This document shows, piece after piece, positions 34,327-43,655 of a stretch of 64,000 nt of DNA. Position numbers and translations under genes: made by a program. Positions within the stretch are counted from its first letter, which is position 1. Each line of letters begins with the position of its first letter. The notes under the pieces are model-generated. The model was not told the origin of the DNA, made no database searches, and saw nothing but the letters and a program-made list of their open reading frames with translations. The DNA comes from Paraburkholderia tropica (lineage in GTDB: Bacteria; Pseudomonadota; Gammaproteobacteria; Burkholderiales; Burkholderiaceae): positions 120,256 through 184,255 of the forward strand of contig NZ_CAJZAR010000044.1 of assembly GCF_914484835.1 (NCBI RefSeq). Direction: 5' to 3'.

Positions 34327-35283
34327 CTACTTTCCCGTCGTCTGCACGAAACTCCGCGCCAACTGCTTCCACAGGTGATCCGCAGCAGGCGACAGCCGCC
34401 GCCCCACGCGCGTCATCATCTGGCTGCCGAAACCCGCCGCGATCGGATGATCGATCGGCACCGCCACCAGTTCGCCAAGCTCGATGCCGCGCCGCGCCGT
34501 AATCGACGACATGAACGCCACGCCCAGCCCGCCCGCCGCGAGCGTCTGCGCCGTGTTGAACAGATCCACGCGATAGGCGGGAATCACGTTCAGGCGCACG
34601 TCCTCGAATAGCGACTGCACGATCTGCTGCACGCCAAACGCCTCGCGCATGAAAATCAGGCGCTCCTGCGCCAGCGCTTCGGGCGGCACCTTCGCCATGC
34701 GCGCGAAACGGTGCGTGGGCGCGACCACGGCGCACAACGGTTTCGACGCGAAGGTATGAATGCGCAGCGCGGGATCGTCCGCGGTGCGCGTGCACAAGCC
34801 GATATCGACCACGTCGTCGCGCACCAGCGAGAGCACCACGGGCGTCGGCCCCGAACGGATCTCGACGAGAATGTCCGGGTACGTCATCGAAAATCGCTGC
34901 AACGCGCGCGCGATCAGATTGCCGATGAAGCCCTCGCCCACACCAAGCGCCACGCGTCCGCGCCGCAATTGCCGGTATTCCTCCAGGCGCGCGGCGAGAT
35001 CGCGCTGACGCCGCTGACTGTCGCGGTAATGATCGATCAGCACCTGGCCGATCTCGGTCACGACCACGTTGCGTCCGCGCCGCTCGATCAGCGGAAACCG
35101 CAGCCGCCGCTCCAGCGCCGCCACCTGACGGCTGATCACCGAGGGATTCACACCGAGCGTTTCGGCGGCCATGCGCACGCCGCCGCTCGCGGCGATTTCG
35201 GCCAGATAACGCAGCGTGCGCTCGCCGATTTCGTCGATCCAGCGTTCTGCCAGCGGCTCCGCTCCGCCTTCCGTTGGATTCAT
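34327..35283 (-). CDS. LysR-family transcriptional regulator
   Basis: A 318-residue LTTR. The HTH lies at residues about 20-80 (RTLRYLAEIAASGGVRMAAETLGVNPSVISRQVAALERRL), preceded by a 20-residue extension. The effector domain starts GRVALGVGEGFIGNLIARALQRF. It is divergent from the M20 amidohydrolase/MFS operon, so it likely regulates it. The 263-base intergenic region contains a CGAA-TAT-TTCG palindrome at 35321-35331 and an AT-rich repeat patch. Confidence 0.9.
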   Translation of the reverse strand: MNPTEGGAEPLAERWIDEIGERTLRYLAEIAASGGVRMAAETLGVNPSVISRQVAALERRLRFPLIERRGRNVVVTEIGQVLIDHYRDSQRRQRDLAARLEEYRQLRRGRVALGVGEGFIGNLIARALQRFSMTYPDILVEIRSGPTPVVLSLVRDDVVDIGLCTRTADDPALRIHTFASKPLCAVVAPTHRFARMAKVPPEALAQERLIFMREAFGVQQIVQSLFEDVRLNVIPAYRVDLFNTAQTLAAGGLGVAFMSSITARRGIELGELVAVPIDHPIAAGFGSQMMTRVGRRLSPAADHLWKQLARSFVQTTGK

Positions 35284-35320
35284 TTTTTATTCCTTTCGCT
35301 AATCTTTCTTGAATCTTTCG

Positions 35321-35331
35321 CGAATATTTCG
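35321..35331. promoter_or_regulatory. Palindrome CGAATATTTCG, possible LysR site
   Basis: Four-base arms CGAA and TTCG flank TAT, about 38 bases upstream of the LysR start in the divergent region. It is short, so support is weak. Confidence 0.3.
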
Positions 35332-35462
35332 ACAACAATTCGCACCCCATGAGCCTGCACTGCCCCGGGAACACCGCGCGAATCGTTGACTTCAAGGCAA
35401 CATTTTCGACGCGTTTCAGTCATCGGTCGAGTTTTTCGTCGATGCAATACTCGGGCTTGAAC

Positions 35463-35523
35463 ATTGCAATTTGAAATCTGCAATTTGCAATACGCGATCC
35501 GCACTACGTATTCCGCATTCCGC
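35463..35523. repeat. AT-rich repeat patch upstream of the M20 gene
   Basis: ATTGCAA at 35463 and TTGCAAT at 35485 form inverted arms around a direct repeat of GCAATTTG, and a tandem ATTCCGC duplication follows at 35510-35523. Composition differs sharply from flanking genes. It could be a regulatory region or the relic of a short dispersed repeat. Confidence 0.5.
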
Positions 35524-35546
35524 ACAACAAGGAGGAGCCCCACGTC

Positions 35547-36737
35547 ATGAGCGACAGCCGTTATTGCCAGATCGAAGACCTGGCCGATGCCCGCGCGCAA
35601 CTCGACGAAATTCGTCATCACATTCACCAGCATCCCGAGCTGTCGTACGAAGAAGCCGATACGGCGCGCTTCGTCGCCGACAAGCTGCAATCGTGGGGCT
35701 ACGAGGTGACGCGCAACGTGGGCGGCCACGGCGTGGTGGCCGCGCTCAAGGTGGGCACGAGCACGCGCACGGTGGGCGTGCGCGCCGACATGGACGCGCT
35801 GCCGATCCACGAGCAGACCGGTCTCGACTACGCCAGCATCCACGACGGCAAGATGCACGCGTGCGGTCACGACGGCCACACCACGGTCCTGCTCGGCGCG
35901 GCGCAGCAACTCGCGAAGACGCGCAATTTCGACGGCACCGTGCATCTGATCTTCCAGCCCGCCGAGGAAGCCGGTTCGGACAGCGGCGCCGTGCGCATGC
36001 TCGCCGACGGCCTGTTCGAGCGCTTCCCCTGCGATGCGATCTTCGGCCTGCACAATCATCCGGGCGTCGCGGTGGGCACGTTCGGCTTTCGCTCGGGCGC
36101 GCTGATGGCCGCCTGCGATACGGTGAAGGTGCGCGTGAACGGCCGCGGCGGCCACGCGGCGCGTCCGCATCTGGCCGTCGATCCCGTGGTGGTCGGCAGC
36201 AGCATCGTGATGGCGCTGCAATCGGTGGTCGCGCGCAATGTCGATCCGAATGAAGCGGCGGTGATCACGGTCGGCTCGTTCCATTCGGGCCACGCGGCCA
36301 ACGTGATTCCCGAAAGCGCCGTGCTCGAAATGAGCGTGCGTTCGTTCTCGCCGACCGTGCGCGAAACGCTCGAAGCGCGCATTCGCGCGGTGGTGAATGC
36401 GCAAGCGGAATCGTATGGCGCGACCGCGGAAATCGACTTTATCCGCGGCTATCCGGTGCTCGTGAACAGCGAAGCCGAAACCGCGTTCGCGCGCGAAGTC
36501 GCCGAAGAACTGGTCGGCCCCGAGCGCGTGATCGCGCCGTTTCCGCCCATCGCTGGCAGCGAGGATTTCGCCTACTACCTGCAACAACGGCCCGGCTGTT
36601 TCGTGCGCCTCGGCAACGGCGAAGGCCAGCCGATGCTGCACAACCCGCGCTACGACTTCAACGATGACAACCTCACGATCGGCGCCGCGTTCTGGACGCG
36701 TCTCGTCGAACGTTTTCTCGCCAAGGCCCCCGCATGA
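35547..36737 (+). CDS. M20D-family amidohydrolase / metallopeptidase (hippurate hydrolase-like)
   Basis: A 396-residue binuclear zinc amidohydrolase. Metal-binding motifs are MHACGHDGHT near residue 105 and the PAEEAGSDSGA segment with the catalytic glutamate pair near 140, followed by GLHNHPG and the dimerisation domain. Substrates in the family are N-acyl or N-carbamoyl amino acids and related amides. The start follows an AAGGAGGAG site. Its stop overlaps an MFS transporter gene (ATGA), suggesting import followed by deacylation. Confidence 0.92.
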   Translation: MSDSRYCQIEDLADARAQLDEIRHHIHQHPELSYEEADTARFVADKLQSWGYEVTRNVGGHGVVAALKVGTSTRTVGVRADMDALPIHEQTGLDYASIHDGKMHACGHDGHTTVLLGAAQQLAKTRNFDGTVHLIFQPAEEAGSDSGAVRMLADGLFERFPCDAIFGLHNHPGVAVGTFGFRSGALMAACDTVKVRVNGRGGHAARPHLAVDPVVVGSSIVMALQSVVARNVDPNEAAVITVGSFHSGHAANVIPESAVLEMSVRSFSPTVRETLEARIRAVVNAQAESYGATAEIDFIRGYPVLVNSEAETAFAREVAEELVGPERVIAPFPPIAGSEDFAYYLQQRPGCFVRLGNGEGQPMLHNPRYDFNDDNLTIGAAFWTRLVERFLAKAPA

Positions 36738-38041
36738 GCGTCAGCACGTCCACCCTTTCCGCGCACGAGGCCGATGCGCCGCCGATGACGCCCGGCCAGC
36801 AGCGCAAGATCGTGCTCGCGGCGGTGATCGGCAATCTGCTCGAATTCTTCGACTTCACGGTCTATAGCTATTTCGCGCTCACGATCGGCCATCAGTTCTT
36901 TCCCGCCGACGATCCGATCACTTCGTCGCTGCTCGCGTTCGCGGTGTTCGCCGTGGGTTTCGTGATGCGTCCGCTCGGCGGCATCGTGCTCGGCCGCTAC
37001 GCCGACCGCGCGGGCCGCAAACCCGCACTCACGCTCACGATCCTGCTGATGGCGATCGGCTCCGCGTCGATCGGCCTCGCGCCCACGTACGCGCAGATCG
37101 GTCTCGCCGCGCCGGTGCTGATCGTGGCCGCGCGTCTGTTGCAGGGCTTCGCGCAAGGCGGCGAATTCGGCGCGGCCACGGCGACGCTGCTCGAAATGGG
37201 CGGCACCGCCAGCCGCGGTTTTCGCGCCAGCTGGCAGCTCGCGAGCCAGGGCGCGGCGGCGCTGCTCGGCTCGGGCCTCGCGGCGAGCCTCGGCTTTCTG
37301 CTCTCCGCCGACACGATGCATAGCTGGGGCTGGCGCATTCCGTTCCTCTGCGGCACGCTGATCGCGCCCGTGGGCATCTATCTGCGCCGCCATATCCGCG
37401 AGGAGCCGCCCGCACCGAAAGCCGTGGCCGATCGCGACGATCCGAAGCGCGGCCTCTACGTGCGCAACTGGTTCCTCACGATCTTCTCGATCATGGGCAT
37501 GTCGGTGTCGACGTACGTGATGATGTATTACATGCCGACCTACTGCATCCAGTACCTGGGACTACCGAGCAAGATGTCGATGCTCGCGGGCGTGGCGTCG
37601 AGCACGATCTCGCTCGTGATGTGCCCGATCTACGGCGCGTGGTCCGACCGCATGGGCCGCCGCAAGCCGCTCACGATCATCGGCCGCGTGGCGCTGATCG
37701 TGCTGCTCTATCCGGCGTTCTGGATCATGACGCACTATCCCACGCTGCCCGTCGTGCTCGCCGCGCTGATCGTGCTGATGCTCTGCTACACGATGGGCAG
37801 CGCGCCCGCCTATGCGCTGATGCCGGAGAATTTCCCCAAGCATCTGCGCGCGGGTTATATGTCGAGTGCGTACGCGATTGCGGTCTCGGCGTTCGGTGGC
37901 ACGGCGCAGCTCGTGGCGGGCTGGCTGATCCGCGAAACGGGCAGCAAGATGGCGCCCGCGTGGTACATGATCGGCTGCGTGGTGATTTCGCTGATCGCCG
38001 TATCGATGTTCGAAGAAACCGGCAACAAGGCGCTCGATTAA
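36734..38041 (+). CDS. MFS transporter, metabolite:H+ symporter (MHS) type
   Basis: A 435-residue, 12-helix permease. The N-terminal GNLLEFFDFTVYSYFA motif and the loop-2 sequence GRYADRAGRKPAL are typical of the MHS family (citrate, ketoglutarate, proline/betaine, dicarboxylates). A second copy of the loop motif, WSDRMGRRKPL, occurs in the second half. It is translationally coupled to the M20 gene and convergent by four bases with a LysR gene. It should import the substrate of the M20 enzyme. Confidence 0.92.
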   Translation: MSVSTSTLSAHEADAPPMTPGQQRKIVLAAVIGNLLEFFDFTVYSYFALTIGHQFFPADDPITSSLLAFAVFAVGFVMRPLGGIVLGRYADRAGRKPALTLTILLMAIGSASIGLAPTYAQIGLAAPVLIVAARLLQGFAQGGEFGAATATLLEMGGTASRGFRASWQLASQGAAALLGSGLAASLGFLLSADTMHSWGWRIPFLCGTLIAPVGIYLRRHIREEPPAPKAVADRDDPKRGLYVRNWFLTIFSIMGMSVSTYVMMYYMPTYCIQYLGLPSKMSMLAGVASSTISLVMCPIYGAWSDRMGRRKPLTIIGRVALIVLLYPAFWIMTHYPTLPVVLAALIVLMLCYTMGSAPAYALMPENFPKHLRAGYMSSAYAIAVSAFGGTAQLVAGWLIRETGSKMAPAWYMIGCVVISLIAVSMFEETGNKALD

Positions 38042-39006
38042 GCGCGAGGTTTGCGGGCGGCGCGCGGCGTCGCCCCGCTGCCCTTGCGCGTGTCGGCCTT
38101 CGCCGCCTCGCGCTCCACTTGCGCGTATTCGCGGATCGTCTCCACGAGCGCGCGCAAACCCGCCGGCGCATGCCGCCTGCCCGGATAGTACAGACACAAT
38201 CCGTCGAGCGGCGGCAACCAGCCCTCCAGCACGCGCACCAGCGTGCCCTTGGCCAGATCCTCGGCCACGTTCCATTCGGTCAGATACGCGAGCCCCAGCC
38301 CGGCGCGCGCGGCGCGCAGGATCAGGTCGGCGTCGTCGAGCGTGATGGCGCCTTCGCTGTCGATCCGCACACTCTCGCCGCGCCGCTCGAATTCCCACTG
38401 ATAAATCGTGCCGCTCGGCATGCGCGCGCGAACGCAGCGGTGCGATCGCAGATCCATCGGCACACGCGGTTTTCCGTGGCGCGCAAAATACTCCGGATTC
38501 CCAACCACAGTAAAACGCTGCTGGTCGCCGAACGGCACCGCCACCATGTCTTGCGGCACGGTTTCGGCCAGGCGGATGCCCGCGTCGAAACCGTCCACGA
38601 CGATATCGACGAGCCGCCCTTCGGTCACCACGTCGAGCTTCATCTCGGGATAGCGCCGCAGGAATTCGACCAACACGGGCATCACCTGCTTCGCCGCGCC
38701 CAGTGACGTATTGATGCGCAGCGTGCCCGACGGCGTGTCGCGAAAGCTGCCCGCCTGCTCGATGGCCTCGCGGATGGTCGAGAGCGCGGGCGTGACGCTG
38801 TCCACGAACAGCGCGCCCGCTTCGGACAGTCCCACGCTGCGCGTGGTGCGGTTGAACAGCCGCACGCCGATACGCGCCTCCAGCGCCGCCACCGCGTGGC
38901 TCAGCGCCGACGTGGATACGTCCAGCTCGTTGGCCGCCGCGCGAAAGCTGCGGTGGCGCGCCACCGCGAGCACGGCTTCGAGTTCGCCCAGTCCCGATGT
39001 CTTCAT
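38038..39006 (-). CDS. LysR-family transcriptional regulator
   Basis: A 322-residue LTTR. The HTH is at residues 1-60 (LEAVLAVARHRSFRAAANELDVSTSALSHAVAALEARIG), and the sensor starts SGTLRINTSLGAAKQVMPVLVEFLRRYPEM. The C-terminus has a 25-residue basic tail. Its stop overlaps that of the MFS gene. It is divergent from an aldehyde dehydrogenase gene with 99 bases between, so that gene is its likely target. Confidence 0.92.
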   Translation of the reverse strand: MKTSGLGELEAVLAVARHRSFRAAANELDVSTSALSHAVAALEARIGVRLFNRTTRSVGLSEAGALFVDSVTPALSTIREAIEQAGSFRDTPSGTLRINTSLGAAKQVMPVLVEFLRRYPEMKLDVVTEGRLVDIVVDGFDAGIRLAETVPQDMVAVPFGDQQRFTVVGNPEYFARHGKPRVPMDLRSHRCVRARMPSGTIYQWEFERRGESVRIDSEGAITLDDADLILRAARAGLGLAYLTEWNVAEDLAKGTLVRVLEGWLPPLDGLCLYYPGRRHAPAGLRALVETIREYAQVEREAAKADTRKGSGATPRAARKPRA

Positions 39007-39105
39007 TATCCCAAATCGCTCAATGACTCGTCCTCGATTGTACGGCTAGTCGAATCAATCGCGCCGCACTATCGTGTGCAGGTCGCCACGTTTTCGGGAG
39101 CCACC

Positions 39106-40524
39106 ATGCAGGTCATCGACACCATCTATATCGACGGCGCCTTCGTCACGCCGCACGGCAGCGAACGGTTTGAACTCTTCAATCCGGCCACCGAACAGGT
39201 GATCGGCCATGTGCGTCTCGCCGATGCCGAGGACGCGCGCGCCGCCGTCGCCGCCGCGAAGCGCGCCTTTCCGGCCTTCTCGCGCACGCCGCAACACGAG
39301 CGCGTCGCCATGCTGCGCCGCCTGCACGCGGCCGTGGCCGCGCGCGAGGACGCGCTGTTCGACGCCATCGTCGAGGAATACGGCGCGCCGGTTTCGCGCG
39401 GGCGCTGGATGGCGCAGCACGCCTCGAACGTGCTGCGCGATGCCGCCGACGTGCTCGAACAGTACACGTTCACGCGCCGCGCGGGCACCGCCCAGGTGAC
39501 GATGCAGCCGCTCGGCGTGGCCGGGCTCATCACGCCCTGGAACAGCAACGCGGGCTTCATCTGCGGCAAGCTCGCCGCTGCGCTCGCGGCCGGTTGCACA
39601 GCCGTGATCAAGCCCAGCGAGATGAGCGCGATACAGACGCGCATCGTGACCGAGGCGCTGCACGAAGCCGGGCTGCCGCCGGGCGTGTTCAACATCGTCA
39701 CGGGCCGTGGCGACACCGTGGGCGCGGCGATCAGCGCGCATCCCGACGTCGCCAAGCTCTCGTTCACGGGGTCGACGGCCGTCGGGAAATCGATCCTGCG
39801 TACCGGTGCGGAGACGCTCAAGCGCGTGACGCTCGAACTCGGCGGCAAGTCGCCGACGATCGTGCTCGACGACGCCGATTTCGACCTCGCCGTGCCGCTC
39901 GCGCTGCAAGCGGGCTTCATGAACAGCGGCCAGGCCTGCATCGCGGGCACGCGCATTCTGGTGCCGCAAGCGCGTCTCGCCGAATTCGAGGCGAAGATCG
40001 TCGAGGCCGTCGCCGGGATTCAATCGGGCGATCCGCGCGACCCGCGCACGAGCATCGGCCCGATGGTCAGCCGCAAGCAATGGGAGCGCGTGCAGCGCTA
40101 CATCCGCGTGGGGATCGACGAAGGCGCGCGCCTGCTCGCGGGCGGCGAGGGGCGGCCGGACGGCGCGCCCACGGGCTGGTTCGTGCGCCCGACCGTGTTC
40201 AGCGGCGTAACGAATGCGATGACGATCGCGCGCGAGGAAATCTTCGGGCCGGTGCTCGCGATCATCGCGTACCGCGATACCGATCACGCGATCGAGATCG
40301 CCAACGACACGCCGTACGGTCTGCAAGCCTATGTCTGTTCCGCCGATACGGCGCGCGCGAACGCGGTGGCTGCGCGCATCGAGGCGGGGCGCGTGCTCGT
40401 CAACACGCTCGCGCACGAACCGGCCGCGCCGTTCGGCGGCTTCAAGCAGTCGGGCATCGGGCGCGAATATGGCGTGGCCGGACTGGAGGCGTTTCTCGAA
40501 GCGAAGGCCGTGATCGCGGCTTGA
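39106..40524 (+). CDS. Aldehyde dehydrogenase family protein
   Basis: A 472-residue NAD(P)-dependent aldehyde dehydrogenase. Catalytic residues are visible as the glutamate in LELGGKSPT and the cysteine in NSGQACIAGTR; cofactor contacts are TPWNSN and FTGSTAVGKSI. The length matches the family. The ATG at 39106 lies after a GGGAG site; upstream in-frame starts run into the LysR promoter. Substrate unknown. It is bounded by two LysR genes, divergent and convergent. Confidence 0.92.
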   Translation: MQVIDTIYIDGAFVTPHGSERFELFNPATEQVIGHVRLADAEDARAAVAAAKRAFPAFSRTPQHERVAMLRRLHAAVAAREDALFDAIVEEYGAPVSRGRWMAQHASNVLRDAADVLEQYTFTRRAGTAQVTMQPLGVAGLITPWNSNAGFICGKLAAALAAGCTAVIKPSEMSAIQTRIVTEALHEAGLPPGVFNIVTGRGDTVGAAISAHPDVAKLSFTGSTAVGKSILRTGAETLKRVTLELGGKSPTIVLDDADFDLAVPLALQAGFMNSGQACIAGTRILVPQARLAEFEAKIVEAVAGIQSGDPRDPRTSIGPMVSRKQWERVQRYIRVGIDEGARLLAGGEGRPDGAPTGWFVRPTVFSGVTNAMTIAREEIFGPVLAIIAYRDTDHAIEIANDTPYGLQAYVCSADTARANAVAARIEAGRVLVNTLAHEPAAPFGGFKQSGIGREYGVAGLEAFLEAKAVIAA

Positions 40525-40550
40525 GTCCCAGTTAGTGGGCGTGCCGGGCG

Positions 40551-41474
40551 CTAGCGCAAATACGGCGCGAGCGTCCCGGACGCCTCCGCGAACCGCGCTT
40601 CGAGAAAGTCGAGCAAGGCGCGCACGCGCGGCGCCATATACGGCGTGCGCTGAAACAGCGCGTGCACCGGCACGTCGGGGCAGCGCCACTCCGGCAGCAG
40701 CACGCGCAGCCGCCCCGCCTCCAGATCGGCGCCGATATCCCAGATCGATTTCATCACCACGCCGCGCCCTTCCACCGCCCATTCGCGCGCGAGCGAGCCG
40801 TCGTTGGTCTGGCGCGAGCAGTCGAGCGGCGCGCTGAACAGCGCCGTCTCGGCGCCGCGCGCGAAACGCCAGTTATTGGCCACGCCCGCCGCCGACGCGA
40901 GCAGGATGAAGTCGAGTTCGCCGAGTTCGTCCGGGTGCGAAGGCGGGCGGCGCGCCTCCAGATACGCGGGCGAGGCGCATAGCACGCGCCGGTTGTCGGC
41001 GAGCCGCTTGGCGACCATCGAACTGTCGGTGGGCACGCCGAAGCGGATCGCGAGATCGATATCGTCCTGCAACAGATGCGAAAGCGAATCGGACAGCACG
41101 AGCGTGAGCGTCACGTTCGGATGCTGCTCGTTGAACGCGTCGAGCCAGCGGCGCAGCACCGTGCGCCCGAAATCCGAGGTCGCCGACACGCGCAGCGTGC
41201 CGCTCACCGAAGCGCGTCCGGCCTGCAGCGCCGCGCGCGCGTCGTCGAGCGTTTGCAGCGCGTGCTGGCAATGCGCGAGATACAGGCGGCCTTCGTCGGT
41301 GAGGCGCAGCTTGCGCGTCGAGCGCTCGAACAACTGCGTATGCAGCGCGCCCTCCAGCTTCACCAGCCGCGCGCTCGCCGCCGCGGGCGACAGCCCCAGC
41401 TTGCGGCCCGCCGCCGAAAGGCTGCCTTGCCCCGCCGCTTCGACGAAAAGGCGAATATCTCCGAGATTGTCCAT
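40551..41474 (-). CDS. LysR-family transcriptional regulator
   Basis: A 307-residue LTTR with HTH at residues 1-60 (IRLFVEAAGQGSLSAAGRKLGLSPAAASARLVKLEGALH) and effector domain beginning SGTLRVSATSDFGRTVLRRWLDAF. It is divergent from the first gene of catabolic cluster A with 229 bases between starts, so it is a candidate regulator of that cluster, alongside the AraC gene at 48345. Confidence 0.92.
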   Translation of the reverse strand: MDNLGDIRLFVEAAGQGSLSAAGRKLGLSPAAASARLVKLEGALHTQLFERSTRKLRLTDEGRLYLAHCQHALQTLDDARAALQAGRASVSGTLRVSATSDFGRTVLRRWLDAFNEQHPNVTLTLVLSDSLSHLLQDDIDLAIRFGVPTDSSMVAKRLADNRRVLCASPAYLEARRPPSHPDELGELDFILLASAAGVANNWRFARGAETALFSAPLDCSRQTNDGSLAREWAVEGRGVVMKSIWDIGADLEAGRLRVLLPEWRCPDVPVHALFQRTPYMAPRVRALLDFLEARFAEASGTLAPYLR

Positions 41475-41691
41475 GATCGCGCGCCGCGCAAAGGGTTAGG
41501 GTGACTGCCAACCCGAGATGGTACGTGAGATGTGCAATACGGACACATAATGGCGAACCTGACCGGGCCCGCAAGCGCGCCACATAACGCGCGCCGTATG
41601 AAAAAAGTGCCATCGAATCTCCCTTTTGTATAGGGACGCGCGCGGGCGGCTCAAATATTCTCTCTCCATCGAAGCGCAGCGGTCCCATTCC

Positions 41692-41706
41692 AGGAGACGA
41701 GTGTTG
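41692..41706 (+). promoter_or_regulatory. Shine-Dalgarno AGGAG with TTG start
   Basis: AGGAG at 41692-41696 is seven bases ahead of TTG at 41704 and only four ahead of a GTG at 41701. The paralogue at 62706-63677 begins M-T-K-K-V-H-L-K, which aligns residue for residue with a TTG start here, so TTG is preferred. Confidence 0.6.
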
Positions 41707-42678
41707 GCAAATAAGGTGCGGCTCAAAATTGCAATTGGCGAACACCCGCATACGGCGGCAATCCGCAATCGCGCCATTCCCATCGAAGGCGTGGACGCCG
41801 AATTCGTCACGGTCCAGCCCCAGATTGGCGCATTCCGGCGCATGGTGCGCGATGTCGAATTCGACGTCTGCGAACTCGCGCCCACGACCTATATCATCGC
41901 CCGCGCGCATGGCGCGCCGTTCGTCGGCCTGCCGATCTTCGTCACGCGGCGCTTTCATCACGGCGGCCTGCTTGTGCGTCCCGAAGCCGGCATCCGGCAT
42001 CCGAGAGACCTCGAAGGCCGCAAGGTCGGCGTGCGCGCCTATTCGGTGACCACCGGCGTGTGGACGCGTCAGGTGCTGATCGACGAATTCGGTCTCGATG
42101 CGTCGAAAGTCACCTGGGTGGTCGACGACGAAGAACACGTGACGCAATTGAAGCTGCCGTCGAACGTCGAGCACGCGCCCAAGGGCAGTTCGCTCGCGGA
42201 CATGATGGCGAGCGGCGAACTCGCGGCGGGCTTCGCGGGCGCGGCGGGCATCGGCCGAACCGGCGCGCCCACAGGCGGCTGGAAAGAAGTCGAAGCCGAT
42301 TATCCCGATCTGCTGCCGAACGCGGCCGCGATCGAAAAGGAGTATTACGCGCGTACCGGCATCTATCCGATGCACGGCACCATCGTCGTGAAAGACGCGA
42401 TTCTCGCCGAGCATCCGTGGATCGCGCGCTCGCTCGACGACGCCTTCACGCAAGCCAAACGTGAATGGCTCGCGCGTCTGAACGCGGGCGAGGCAAGCAG
42501 CGCCGGCGACAGAAAATACCTGGAACTCCGTAGCATTGTCGGCGCCGACCCGCTGCCCTACGGCATCGAAGCGAACCGCAAGACCATCGAAGCGCTCGAA
42601 GCCACCGCGTTCAAGCAGAGGCTTACGCCGCGCCGGCTCGCGCTGAACGAACTCTTCGTCGATCCGCAGGCACGCTAA
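41704..42678 (+). CDS. Pht5-like protein (4,5-dihydroxyphthalate decarboxylase / solute-binding fold), cluster A
   Basis: A 324-residue cytoplasmic protein with a periplasmic-binding-protein fold but no signal peptide. Homologues are named either ABC substrate-binding proteins or 4,5-dihydroxyphthalate decarboxylases (Pht5 type). Conserved features are EHPHTAAIR near residue 13, RMVRDVEFDVCELAPTTYI, KVGVRAYSVTTGVWTRQ and the WVVDDEEHV segment. It is closely similar by eye along its full length to the gene at 62706-63677 and distantly to 57288-58181. It leads a plus-strand operon with an amidohydrolase, MFS importer, extradiol dioxygenase and aldolase, which favours an enzymatic decarboxylase role over transport, because no ABC permease is present. 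A TTG start is inferred from the ribosome site and the paralogue. Confidence 0.85.
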   Translation: MANKVRLKIAIGEHPHTAAIRNRAIPIEGVDAEFVTVQPQIGAFRRMVRDVEFDVCELAPTTYIIARAHGAPFVGLPIFVTRRFHHGGLLVRPEAGIRHPRDLEGRKVGVRAYSVTTGVWTRQVLIDEFGLDASKVTWVVDDEEHVTQLKLPSNVEHAPKGSSLADMMASGELAAGFAGAAGIGRTGAPTGGWKEVEADYPDLLPNAAAIEKEYYARTGIYPMHGTIVVKDAILAEHPWIARSLDDAFTQAKREWLARLNAGEASSAGDRKYLELRSIVGADPLPYGIEANRKTIEALEATAFKQRLTPRRLALNELFVDPQAR

Positions 42679-42734
42679 GCGCTTCGCCCGACCGCCAGAC
42701 AGACACGACAACGCGTACACACTCCAGGACGCTC

Positions 42735-43613
42735 ATGCCCGGCTCAATCGTTGATATTCACCCGCACATCATTTCCGATGACGAAGGTCGTTATCCGCCC
42801 GCGCCGCTGTTCGGCAAGCGCTCGGACTGGTCGAAGGAACGCCCGACGACCGTCGAAACGCTGATCGCCGCGATGGACGCGGCGGGCGTCGGCAAGGCGG
42901 CCGTGGTGCATTCGTCCACCACCTACGGTTTCGACAACCGCTATGTGGCGGAGAGTTGCGCGCGTTATCCGGGACGGCTTGTCGCCGTGGGTTCCGTCGA
43001 CGTGCTGCAACCGGACGCGCCGCAACGCATTCAGGAATGGATCGATCAGGGTCTCGAAGGCCTGCGCCTTTTCACCGGAGGCAGCACCAAGGAATTCGAC
43101 CCGAGCGAACTCGACGATCCGCGCGCCTTTCCCGCATGGGAAATGTGCGCCGAACTCGGCCTGCCGATGTGCATTCAGACCGGGCCCGTCGGCATTCCGC
43201 AGATCCGCGCGCTGGCACAACGCTTTCCGGGCGTGCCGATCGTGCTCGATCATCTGGCGCGCCCCGATGTCACCGACGGCCAGCCCTACGCGAAATCGCA
43301 AAGCCTGTTCGAACTCGCGGAATACGAAAACATCTTTCTGAAGCTCACGCCGCGCATTTTCGGCGACGTCAAGAAAGCGCCCGCCAGCGCCGAAACGTTT
43401 TTCCCACGCGTGGTCGAGGCCTTTGGCGCGCAACGCATGGCGTGGGGATCGAATTTTCCGACTTCGAGCGGCACCTTGCAGGACATTCTCGCCACCGCGC
43501 AAACCGGGCTGCAATGTCTGAACGCCGCGGACCGCGCGTGGATTTTCGGCAAGACGGCGCTCAAACTGTATCCGGCGCTGAATAGCATCAACCATGTAAC
43601 AACCGGGCATTAA
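42735..43613 (+). CDS. Amidohydrolase-2 family lactonase-like hydrolase, cluster A
   Basis: A 292-residue TIM-barrel protein of the amidohydrolase-2 (PF04909) group that includes the pyrone-dicarboxylate lactonase LigI. Visible motifs are DIHPH near the N-terminus (H-x-H), HSSTTYGFDN, GLRLFTGG, IVLDHLARPD, and WGSNFPTS near the C-terminus. The last normally contains an aspartate (GTDWP in LigI) that acts as base; here it is asparagine, also in the paralogue at 60764-61609. A hydrolase or decarboxylase of a ring-cleavage product is likely, but the exact reaction is open. It is 56 bases downstream of the Pht5-like gene and followed by the MFS gene. Confidence 0.85.
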   Translation: MPGSIVDIHPHIISDDEGRYPPAPLFGKRSDWSKERPTTVETLIAAMDAAGVGKAAVVHSSTTYGFDNRYVAESCARYPGRLVAVGSVDVLQPDAPQRIQEWIDQGLEGLRLFTGGSTKEFDPSELDDPRAFPAWEMCAELGLPMCIQTGPVGIPQIRALAQRFPGVPIVLDHLARPDVTDGQPYAKSQSLFELAEYENIFLKLTPRIFGDVKKAPASAETFFPRVVEAFGAQRMAWGSNFPTSSGTLQDILATAQTGLQCLNAADRAWIFGKTALKLYPALNSINHVTTGH

Positions 43614-43655
43614 CCGGGAATCAACGAAGAAATAACCGAGGCAAGAAGAAAGCAC

